Shown one piece after another: positions 11,301 to 23,300 of a stretch of DNA of 64,000 nt (position 1 is the first letter of the stretch; each line of letters begins with the position of its first letter). Source of the stretch: Malus domestica (Eukaryota > Streptophyta > Magnoliopsida > Rosales > Rosaceae). Both the position numbers and the translations under genes were made by a program. The stretch spans positions 6,335,501 through 6,399,500 of the forward strand of contig NC_091665.1 of the NCBI RefSeq assembly GCF_042453785.1, read 5' to 3'. The notes under the pieces were generated by a model. The model was not told the origin of the DNA, ran no database searches, and saw only the letters and a list, made by a program, of their open reading frames with translations.

Positions 11301-14300
11301 TGTTCCAAATGTGTACAAAATTCTAACCTATGGGCCTCGACAGTTGTGTGTGTCCTTGTTAAGAGTATCTCACATTAGAGATAGAAGTTTGGCAAAAGGA
11401 GTTTTGGATCTTTTCGCGATTGCCAATTGTATTTTAGATGCTTACACTATAATACTGGCTAAGCACATGTTAGGCTTAACAGAAACACTTGTTCCTAAGT
11501 AAGTGAGAATTGTGACATTTTGAAGAATCTCTTGCATTAAGTGCTTAAAAGAACTTGAAGTTTCCATGTATTTCCAATTGGTTTTGCATTGAACATTCAT
11601 AATCTAACATGGTACGTATTAGAGCTAAAATTAATAGATATCCTTGAATGGAAACATTTGAAACTATAGGGGATAAAAGTAAATTTTTGTGCAAACTACA
11701 TGGACTAAATGTAGTTTGTCCTCGAAAGGAATGGCAATTTGTCTCCTTTGAGGTTAGATGTTGACCCTCTATGAGTTGCAAGAATCTTTAAAGATCGATT
11801 TTGGCTCTATCCGATGATTGGAAAGAGGAAGTGAGTTTCATGACAATATTATGTGTTTGTGTCTTTTCATGCACTTTTTTCCTTCCTTTTTTTTATGGGA
11901 TGCTTTTTTTGTGTATTTGTTGTGGGCTTATGATCTTATCCAATACTTTATGTAAATAAAAACTCCCGAGGGTTGGAAAGCCAATTAGAAGAGCATATGA
12001 AAGGGACAGTTTTTAAGTATTCACTGTTCCATGCATATGGTCTATGGTCTAATATCTAACTGGATGGTCTAAATGTAAGGCGCATATGGTCGTATATGAA
12101 AACGACATTTACAATTTTACTCTAAATGTAAGGATCATATAGTCTAATAGCTTTAGATGATAGTGTATTAGATTTTCACTTATACGTCACAGGTTCAAAA
12201 CTTTCATATTTACCAAATTATTGTAAAGTTACGAACCTTCCTCCCTCTATTTAATAATAATAACAAAAGAAAACTCTGAATGTAAGGCTCATGCCATGAC
12301 TACTTCGACAACCCTTCTAAACTTTGCAAGGGCTTAGAAGGAGTTTGGCTATTCTTCCACTTTTCTTATTTACATCAGACCATTTTGGCTCGCGTGTGAA
12401 GCTAAAGGATCACACATACTCCATGATACCTAATATGCGTTGTCAAGGACCACATGTGCTCCACTCACCTAGTATGTGTTGCACACATGCTTGGCTTGAG
12501 TGTAGCCACTGTAATGAGATGTGTGACGTTGTGAAGAATTATCCAGCATAGGGATATGTAAATCCCTTGTCGTCTGGTAAGGATCTATAAGAAGTTGAGA
12601 TACTCCCCCTATGTCCAAACAAGTTGGCACGTATAAATCTAACAATCTTCATACTTAACATCACTAATCACATTGTCTACGTATTAAGTTTAAAAACTCG
12701 CGATCACTAAATGGACGAGGGAACGAGGAGTTGAGTTATTCCTGTATCCGTAGTTTGTTTTGGACTGGTCTTTCACATTCTGGTTTGGTTTTGGAAGCAA
12801 TGGATAAGTTTCTCGAATCTCGGTCGGTTTTGTTTTACTCGAAGCCAGATGGCAAACAATGAGGTATGACAACCTAGGACTCTTCAGAGTCAGTGGATTA
12901 TCATGCATACACATATTTCATGCACATATTTTATTAGAATGCATTCAAAACTTATCTATATATTTATTGCATTCATTCTATGAAGTACATACTTGTGACC
13001 ATCTTAACGTTCCCTAATATGAGTAACAGCTAATTAATTTCACATTTATAACCAGATCATATGTAATAAAACTTCTTTTTTTTTAAATTATAACAACATA
13101 ATTTTTTTTATAAAAAATAAATTATTAGATGATTTTTTTTTTTTTAACTTTGTCCATAGATTTTGATCTTGGTCCTCTCTTTCCTATATTTAAATATTTA
13201 TAATGCTACATAAGATTTTTTTGACGTTTATGAACAGATGTACCTTGGCCGCCCTTCATAGAATAGACTACATCTTTCTTCTTTCTGCAGTAAGAGTTCA
13301 AGATTTATATTCTTGTAATTAACATGGTCATTAGCCACAGAGTGAGGATATATACAAATATACTACTAATTACTATTTTATTTTTTAGTTTTTGAGTTCA
13401 AGATGGTTAACAAACCATGCAAATCGAACGAATAGAATCTTATTAACCCTAAAACGATATCAGATGCATATATGCTCAAGAGTAGACTTTGGCTACTCTG
13501 ATTAATGATCCTTTCGCTAACTCACGTCATGCAACCAAACAAACTTCATCGATCTCATACATGCTCACGACATGCATGCATAGCAACTTAGACGTTAATC
13601 TTTAACTATTACCATACGACTCCTTAATTATGCAGGGAAACTTATCATCTCAACATATCGTGCTATACAATTTTTCAGTGAATTCTTGAAGGAATTCTAT
13701 CGTGTGATGGAAACACCACTTTACATGTTGATGTGGTGTTACAGATTCACTCACAAATTCACCCGCGTATATGCGTAAAACTATTAAAACATGAGAGTGT
13801 ACCATAATATCGACATATAATAGCAAGTGTCACTCACAACTTCCATCAGTCAAATGGTAATTATATTGATTAGTCACTATTTTAGTTGCTTATAAAAGCT
13901 AGTATTACTTCCTTTTCGACACTTTGCATTCCATATCTCTTTGTTCACAAATTAGATGTGATCAGATAATTTACGAATGGTTGAGGTATGTGATAATCTA
14001 GTCGATGGTAAGATAAGGTATGTGATTGTTTCTCCAGTTACGGTGCAATGTTTTATTGTACTACTGAATTCAATAATCAATGAATATGAATCACACATTA
14101 TTCAGATAAGAACTTGATCAATATAATTCAATGTTTGGCATCTTATGTTGCCAAATGGTTTGTGTGACATCCCACATCGCCCAGGGGAGTGATCCTTAAA
14201 TGTATATTCACATCCCTACCTAGCACGAGGCCTTTTGGGAGCTCACTGGCTTCGGGTTCCTTAGGAACTTCGAAGTTAAGCGAGAAGGAGGCCAGAGCAC

Positions 14301-17300
14301 TCCTAGGATGGGTGACCCACTGGGAAGTTGCTCGTGAGTTCCCAAAAACAAAACCTTGAGGGAATGGTAGGAACTTCGAAGTTAAGCGAGAAGGAGGCCA
14401 GAGCACTCCCAGAATGGGTGACCCACTGGGAAGTTGCTCGTGAGTTCCCAAAAACAAAACCTTGAGGGAATGATAAGCCCAGTGGACAATATCGTGTTAC
14501 GGTGGTGGAACGGGCCCGGGATGTGGTGGACCCAGGCCGGGATGTGACAAATGGTATCAGAGCCAATCCTTGGCCGGAAGTGTGACGACGAGGATGTCGG
14601 GCCCTTAAGGGGGGGTGGATTGTAACATCCCACATCGCCCAGGGAAATGATCCTTAAATGTATATTCCCATCTCTACCTAGCACGAGGCCTTTTGGGAGC
14701 TCACTGGCTTCAGGTTCCGTAGGAACTCCGAAGTTAAGCGAGAAGGAGGCCAGGGCACTCCCAGGATAGGTGATCCACTGGGAAGTTGCTCGTGAGTTCC
14801 CAAAAACAAAACCCTAAGGGAATGGTAAGCCCAAAGCAGACAATATCGTGCTACAGTGGTGGAGTGGGCCCGAGAAGTGGTATGCCCCGAGCCGGGATGT
14901 GACAAATTGGTATCAGAGCCAATCCCTGGCCGAAAATGTGCCGACGAGGACGTCAGGCCCCTAAGGGAGGTGGATTGTGACATCCCACATCGTCCAGGGG
15001 AGTGATCCTTAAATGTATATTCTCATCCCTACCTAGCACGAGGCCTTTTGGGAGCTCACTGGCTTCGGGTTATGTAAGAACTTCGAAGTTAAGCGAGAAG
15101 GAGGCCAGAGCACTCCCAGGATGGGTGACCCACTGGGAAGTTACTCGTGAGTTCCCAAAAACAAAACCGTGAGGGAATGGTAAGCCCAAAGCGGACAATA
15201 TCGTGTTACGGTGGTGGAACGGGCCCACCCAGGCCAGGATGGGACAAATAATTGTGACATCCCACATCATCCAGGGGAGTGATCCTTAAATGTATATTCA
15301 CATCCCTACCTAGCACGAGGTCTTTTGGGAGCTCACTGGTTTCGGGTTCCGTAGGAACTTCGAAGTTAAGCGAGAAGGAGGCCAGAGCACTCCCAGAATG
15401 GGTGACCCACTGGGAAGTTGCTCGTGAGTTCCCAAAAACAAAACAGTGAGGGTATGTTAAGCCCAAAGCGGACAATATCGTGTTACGGTGGTGGAACGAG
15501 CCCGGGATGTGGTGGACCCGGGCCAGGATGTGACAAATGGTATCCGAGCCAATCCCTGGTCAGAAGTGTGACGACGAGGACGTCGAGCCCCTAAGGGGGT
15601 GGATTGTAACATCCCACATCACCCAAGGGAATGATCCTTAAATGTATATTCCCATCTCTACCTAACACGAGGCCTTTTGGGAGCTCACTGGCTTCGGGTT
15701 CCGTAGGAACTCCGAAGTTAAGCGAGAATGAGGCCAGAGCACTCCCAAGATGAATGACCCACTGGGAAGTTGCTCGTGAGTTCCCAAAAACAAAACCGTG
15801 AGGGAATGATAAGCCCAAAGTGGACAATATCGTGCTACAGTGGTGGAGCGGGCCCAGGAAGTGGTCCGCCCTGGGCAAGGATATGACAGTTTGGTAATGC
15901 ATTTCACATAAGTAAATATATATCGAACATAAGTTGAGTTATTGTTGTTGTCATTTGGCTCATCAACTACCAAGGTCAAATAAGTTTAGGTTTCCAATTA
16001 GTGTTGGGAAAGGAAAAAAGGAATGTGCACTGGTTATTTCCCATAAGATATGGAAAATAGGTTTTCTTTGTAATTCCAATCAGTTCAGGATTAGGACATA
16101 GTTAGTTTTCCTCTAAATTTTATATTTGCAAGGAATGTAACCATCGGTCTACGTAGTATAAATAGGTTTGTTGAGGGTTGTTTATTCACATGAGTAGCAG
16201 AAAGAATACAAGGGTGTAGAGAGCCAAGAGTGGTAGAGAGATCTAAAGCTTAGTATAAGAGTTTTCAATAAGTTCTTGTAACGGAGTTGTTATTCTCCAT
16301 AGTGCAGGTGATTTTTAAGAGAAATCACACGAGGAGTAGGAAAAAGTTCGCCGAACCTCACCAAATTTGTTGAGTTTGTGTGTGGCGTGTTTACTTTATT
16401 TTTCATATATCGCATAACACCATCTTATAAGTTTCCATAACACCAAAGACTATAGATAAACGATATCAACTAAGAGAGATAAAAATCAACAAATAGTATC
16501 GAGAGCTAAGGTTGTAATGTTTTGAGATGGCAGGTGACAAGGCAAGCTCAAGTGATAACTTCACGTTATGGCAGAGGAAGATGAAGAATGTCTTGATTCA
16601 ACGAGATCTGCAAGACGCTATTCTCAGAATAAAGAATGAGCCAATAGCACTAGGTAGCTTAACCACTAAGCCACCGACTTCTAAATGTCTAACAACTTAA
16701 CAGATATTACTAACTCAACCACGTTATCCTAAACAATACTGCCACATCTTCAACTCAACATGATGAGTCATCACTAAGCCCCAGTATCCTATCAATAACC
16801 CTCCCTCAAAACAAGGCTTGTTTCACAAGACTTCAACTACAAAAACTCAAAAATTACACAACCAATTTAATAAGCATCATTACAAACACAGCAGAAACAA
16901 GATTACAAATGAACCACCATTGGAAACTTGGATTTTAAGTCAATATAATTCTCCCAAGTCGCATCTTCTGGAGGATGATTTTGCCATTGAACTAGCACCT
17001 CGATTGTAGCTGAATTTCCCTTCTTGACTAACTTCCTTTCCAAAATCCTTACTGGCACATCTTGGAGTATCCCATCATCAGTGAGCAATGGTAATTGAAT
17101 AGTAGGCTGCACAGTAGGTCCCAAATGTTTCTTAAGGCATGAAACATGAAAAACTGGATGCAATTTAGATGTCTCGGGCAACTTGAGCTTGTATGCCACA
17201 GTACCAATATTGGCTAACACTTCAAAAGGGCCATAGAATTTAGGCTATAGCTTATGAAATGGGTGGGCAGCTAAGGACAAATGTTGATAAGAAACCAATC

Positions 17301-20300
17301 TTAGGTAAACCATATCTCCCACCGAAAAAACTCTCTCAGTTCTATGCTTATTGGCTTGGACAAACATTCTATTCTGAGCAGCTGACAGATTAGCTTTTAA
17401 GAAAGAAAGTATTCTGTTTCTCTGAAGCAAGCTCCTGTCAACCATCTCCAATTTTGTAGTACCATCTTTATATACTGGAACCTCAGGACGTGATTACCTA
17501 TAAACTGCGTCATAAGGACTCATTTTTGTTGCTGAATGATGGGCAGTGTTGTAACTCCATTCTGCCCATGCCCACCAAGTTGCCCATTTCTTAGGTTGTA
17601 GACTGCAAAAACACCTAAGATATGTTTCTAAGCATCGATTAACCACTTCAGTTTGATCATCGGTATGTGGATGACAGCCCGAACTAAAACACAGAGATGA
17701 ACCTTGTGAAGCAAAGAATGCCTTCCAAAACTTACTCATGAAAACCGGATCCCTATCACACACAATTGAAGTTGGCATTCCATGGAGTTTGAAGATGTTT
17801 TCCACAAATAATTGTGCCATAAAAGTAGCAGTATATGGATGAGAAAGTGGAAGGAAGTGAGCATACTTCGAAAGCCTATCCACCACCACCCGAATAACAG
17901 TTTTTCCTTCGCATTGTGGTAGCCCGATGATGAAGTCCATAGAAATATCAGTCCAGATCCTAGTAGGAATAGGTAATGGTTACAATAAGCCTGCTGGAGC
18001 AAGAGTCTCATACTTTTGCTTTTGACAAACTTGACAATTTGCTACCATTTCCTTGATGTCTTTCTTCATGCCATCCCAATGAAAGGTTCTACATATCCTC
18101 TTACAAGTTTTTAGAAACCCAACATGACCTGCAATAGGGTTGTAATGATGCTCCTCGAAAACTTTGCATTTCCAAGAACTTGCATAACTTAACACAATTC
18201 AATCTTTGTACCTTAAGAACCCATTTTCCACCTTATACCTCAAAGTATGAAGCACTGTAGAATCAGAAGGATATAAAACTTCTTGAATCTTGTTTTTAAT
18301 CCAAGTATCTTGCTCACTATCTCGTCTCAGATCATCTAACCAACTCAAATAAGGATAGGAAATAGCAGACAAGAACGTACTAGAACTCTGAGAGTGTTCA
18401 TCAATGGGAATTTTGGAAAATGCATCAGCCACTTGGTTACACAACCCTGCTTATATTGAATTTCATAATCGAACCCCAACAATTTGGAGACCCACCTTTG
18501 CTGAAATGGGGTATTTGGTCTATTTTGGAGGAAGAACTTATGGCTATGATGACCTAGTTTGATGATACAGTGTTTGCCAACTAAATATGATTGCCATTTC
18601 TTGATGGCATGAAGAATCGCCATCATTTCCCTTTGATATGCTGACAAAGATTGATTCTTCACACTAAGAGCCTTACTAGTAAATGCAATTAGTTTACCTG
18701 ATTGCTGCAAGACAACTCCAATCCCAAAACCTGATGCATCAGTTTTAATGATGAATGGTTGGGAAAAATTAGGAAGGGCTAAAACCTGAGGAGACAAATA
18801 GCTCGTTTAAGTTCATTGAATGCAGTGGTAGCAGCCTTAGACCAATGGAAGTTGTTTTTCTTTGTGAGCACTGTCAATGAACATATTATTCTCCCAAACC
18901 GTGGAATGAACTTGCGATTGTAACCAATGAGTCCAAGGAAACCTCTAAGTGTTTTAATGGAAGTGGGGACTGGCCAGTTAGTAAGGGCTTCCAATTTAGA
19001 AGGGTCAACTACTACACCTTCTTGAGGGACAATATATCCCAAATATTCCCTTAATAGTCTGACCAAATGCACACTACTTCTTAACAAACAGTGTATTAGG
19101 GGTGACAAAGACACTGTCATAATCCTACAATAGAATCTGTAACTCCACAGATTGTACAACAGTTAAGACATTTGGTTGTTGAATAATTCCCTCAGATTGT
19201 AACTGAAAAAGAAAAGCTCCTACCGAAGACTTGTTGCTATAGCTTATCCATTTGAAAAATGGAGACATCCTGAATAACCTCAGTAGGTGTTTCAGGACTA
19301 GAGAGGCAATAAGTTGAATTTCCTTTTCAAAACTTCATGTACAATTTGTCGAACTCCCAAAGAACTGGGTTAGGCGTTCTTAACCAATGCACCCCCAAAA
19401 CAATATCACATCCCCCAAGTGGCATAGCATATAAATCAGTAACACACTGATAATCTTGTATCTTCAAAGATGCACCCCCTAAGGATCCCACAGTATTCAC
19501 TTTTCCCCCATCAGCAATTTTAACACTAAATGAATGAGAAGTGTCCAATTGACCCCTAATCTTTTAACCAAAGATGAATCAATGAAATTATGCAAACTGC
19601 CTGAATCAATGAGAATAAACACATAACAACTCTTAATGCTACCAACCACCTTCATGGTTTTAATAGATTTAGGAGTTGGAGTACCAAAAAGTGCACATGA
19701 TGTGATTTCAGGTTCCAAATTGTCATTCTCAGAATTTTCAACATCACTAGAGGGTTGCAAATCAATAAGCAAGAGTTGTTTCTTCTCACAAGAATGTCCC
19801 CTAACATACATTTCTTTAAAATGAAAGCATAAGCCATGTTTTCTGCAATATTCTACTTCCTTTGGCGCTAATCTTCTAACATTTTCAATTCTTGGTTTGT
19901 TATCACCCATAGTCACATTAGCAACATTCTGGAAAAGAGTACGAAATGATGAATTACCAGAAGAACGCGAGAAAGGCTTGGATCTTTAAATCTGACAACT
20001 TTGCATCTAGCTGTTGAGCATAAGTTGTAGCTTCAAGAAGATTTCTTGACTTCAAAATCTTCACATCGTGCCGCAATTCAGATTTGAGACCCCCAATGAA
20101 GAAAGATTTCAAAAGAGAATGATTGATGTCTGATGTTCGATTGGCTAACCTTCTGAATTCCAAAATATAATCTCGCAACGAACCCCTTTGCCGTAATTTC
20201 ACCAGACTTTCAACCGAATCCTCGAACTCAGATGGCCCAAATTCTTGACAAATAGCCCATTGTGAATTCCTCCCATTTGGGAAAATTAACCAAACAGTTC

Positions 20301-23300
20301 ACCCATTGAAACCACTGAAGGAGTTCATCAAAATGGAAAGAGGTCATCTTCACTTTCTTGAAGTTTTCGTGTTAGGTACTCAAACCCAAGGGAAGAGCCC
20401 AACCCAAAAGACTAGCCTGATAGGCGGGAGGACCCCAAGGACTTAAGTACCACTACACCATTTTTGGTGTAGCCGATGTGAGATCATAACATTACACCCC
20501 CCTTCGGAAGACCCGACGCCCATGACGGCCCTTACTCTGGTGGCTTTCACTCTTAACAGCGGCGCACCCTCTAGTCGTCCCTTTAAGGTAGCCCTTTCCA
20601 GGTCGCCCCCTCCGCAGGTCGAGACCCGACGCCCACGGCAGCCTTTACTCTGATGACTTTCACTCTTAACGGCGGCGCACCCTTTGATTGTCCCGTTAAG
20701 GTAGCCCTTTCCAGGTTGCCCCCTTCGCAACGTCAGGAACCTAGGCTCTAAGTTCTCATTTTCAGAAGTATCAGTATCACACAAAGGTTGCACATCAATG
20801 AGCAATAATTGTTTCTTCTCACAAGTATGCCCTCTAGAATATTTCTCCTTACAGTGAAAACATAACCCATTTTTTCTACAATATTCCACTTCTTCAGGAG
20901 TTATTTCCCTAACATTCTCATATTTCAATTTGTTATCCCCTATATGCACATTACCCACATTCTGTAAAGGAGATCGAATTGCAGAAGTACCAAAAGAATG
21001 AGAGAATGACTTAACCTTTAAATCCGAAAGCTTGGCATCAATCTGCTGCGCATAGGCCGTGGCTTTAAGAACATTTCTTGGCTTCAAGATCTTGACATCA
21101 TGGCGTAATTTAGCTTTAAGACCAAGATTTCAGCAAAGGAGTGATCAGATGTGCGATTTGCCAAACGTCTGAATTCCAGAATATAGTCCCGCAATGTCCC
21201 TGATTGCCTCAATTTAGCCAGACTTTCTGCTAAATCTTCAAATTCTGATGGTCCGAACTCTTGACACAAAGCTACTGTGAATTCTGCCTAGGTAGGGTAA
21301 TTGACTACACAATTCGCCCATTGGAACCACTGAAGGGGTTCGCCTTCCAAATGGAAAGAAGCCATCTTAACTTTCTTAGAATCATCGATGTGGAAAAAAT
21401 CGTAAGTGTTCGGCCTTCTAAATCCACGACAAGGGTTCATCACCATCACCAAAACAGGGAAAATCCATTTTGATAAATAGGGGACGTTGATGGAAAGATT
21501 GCAAATGCAGATCAGGCCGATCGAAATTGGGTGGAAAATTAGGGTTCATACACGGTGGACAATTGGGATCAGAACATGTTGCTTCAGAGGATTCGCCATT
21601 CAATCCACTACACTTCATTGATAATGATTGGATTTGCTGCAGAAGCAACTCAATCGCAGCTCAAGATTTCGATCGTAATTCATGGACTTTTTATTTGAAT
21701 TCGTCGAACAAAGTATCCAGCTTGGAGACGACGCGCGCCTCCATCGGTCGTTTGGAAGTAGCGTGAGGCATACATGAGAAAGATTGAGGAGGATCGACAC
21801 TAGCTGATACCAATGTTAGGTACTCAAGCCCAAGGGAAGAGCCCAACCCAAAAGACTAGCCTGATAGGTGGGAGGATCCCAAGGACTTAAATACCACTGC
21901 ACCATTTCTGGTGTAACCGATGTGGGATCATAAATACTGAAGAAATCGAAATAGTGCTCCGTTTTAAAGGTCCACACCAATGGTTCATCCCCGTCGCCGA
22001 ATCGGGGAAAATCCATCTTAAGAAACGAAGGCCCTTTGATTCGACGAATTGGGAACTAAATCGGAGCGAAAAAAAAATTAGGACCTAGATTGGTATTCAT
22101 CATTTCTTGAAGAATCGGATCGGAATGGGTGTCTTCTGACGATTGACCGATAGAACCACTACCCTTTGTGGATAAAGATTGCAACTGTTGAAGAATCAAC
22201 TTGTGGGCTACACGATATTCTTCTCTGGATTCTCTTAATTCATTTCTGGATTCCTTTATTCGTTCTGTAAATCAGCGAACAAAGATTCGAGCTTCCATAC
22301 ACGAGTATCCATGGTTCTTTTGGAAGCAAGGCGAGTCATACACGAGGAAGGATCAAGTAAGATCGAAAGTACTGGCTGATACCAATGATACAACCCAAGC
22401 TCTGCATCTCACTCAATGTACAGTAACTGAGTATTTCTTATTGCCATCAACAAATCAACAACCTTCCCTATACAATCTTTCCTAATATAGCACTAGGTAG
22501 CTTAACCTCTAAGTCACCAACTCCTAACTATCTAACAACTTAACAGATATTACTAACTCAACCATACTATCCTAAACAATACGACCACATCATCAACTCA
22601 ACATGCTGAGTCATCACTAAGCCCCAGTATCCTATCAAAAAGAACCATAGATGTGCAGTAGAATAAGTTAGACATAAGGGCGAAGAGCACTATCAAGCTA
22701 CATCTTGTTGACAATGTGATAGGTCGATGAGGATATGAGCGCTAAAGAAACATGGGAGAAACTTGAGAAATTTTACAAAGGGTAAGACTTTATCCAACAA
22801 ACTTTTCTTGAAAGATGAACTTCTCAATCTTCGGTTGGAAGAAGGTGGAGATTTGCAATATATATTCCAGAATTATGTTACCAATTTATCAAAGATGGAT
22901 GTGAAGTATGAAGACGATGATATATAAAACGCTCTTATTGTTGAGATCTATTCCCCTTTCGTTCAAGCACTTCAGAACAACACTTGTGTTCGGTAAGGAT
23001 TTCTCAAGAGATGTCACACGAGCAGGCAAAGTTCGCCGAACATTGCTAAATTCTGTGTGTTTGAGTGTGGTGTGTTTGCTTTATTGTTCAACGTTTCGCA
23101 TATCATCATGTCATAAGTTTGCATAACATGGGAGAATATATATCGATAACATGATCGACCAACGGAGATTAATATCAACAATTGTGATGATTTAAAATAG
23201 TTTCAAAATATAAAACCCAAATTGATCGATATTTTTGGTTCAATGAGAAAAACTTACATGAATTGAAAATCCTAAAATGTCGATATCTTCAACAATACGA

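Larger units (their letters stand above)
16643..22637 (-). mobile_element. Ty3/gypsy retrotransposon inserted into the copia gag
   Basis: The element is on the minus strand. Its 5' LTR is 22386-22637 (TGATAGGATAC ... TGTATCA), followed by a TTGGTATCAGC primer-binding site. The 3' LTR is 16643-16794, matching only about 150 bases of the 5' LTR, with a purine tract just inside it. Order on the minus strand is gag, protease, part of reverse transcriptase, RNase H, integrase and a chromodomain-like tail, with several frameshifts and stops. A smaller LTR element sits within gag (20370-21934). The flanking copia gag continues on both sides, which shows the order of insertion. Confidence 0.85.

Noticed and set aside
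14260-14345. A functional 5S rRNA gene
   Set aside because: The similarity covers the central and 3' part, but every copy lies in a TG...CA LTR with primer-binding site and polypurine tract. This is Cassandra, not a 5S array.
14143-15979. Several minus-strand open frames of 66-110 codons with repeated peptide text
   Set aside because: They all lie on the reverse strand of the Cassandra LTRs. Their similarity to each other comes from the repeated non-coding 5S-like DNA.
18199-19159. A functional reverse transcriptase
   Set aside because: Only the thumb and RNase H parts remain. The palm with the catalytic aspartates is deleted.
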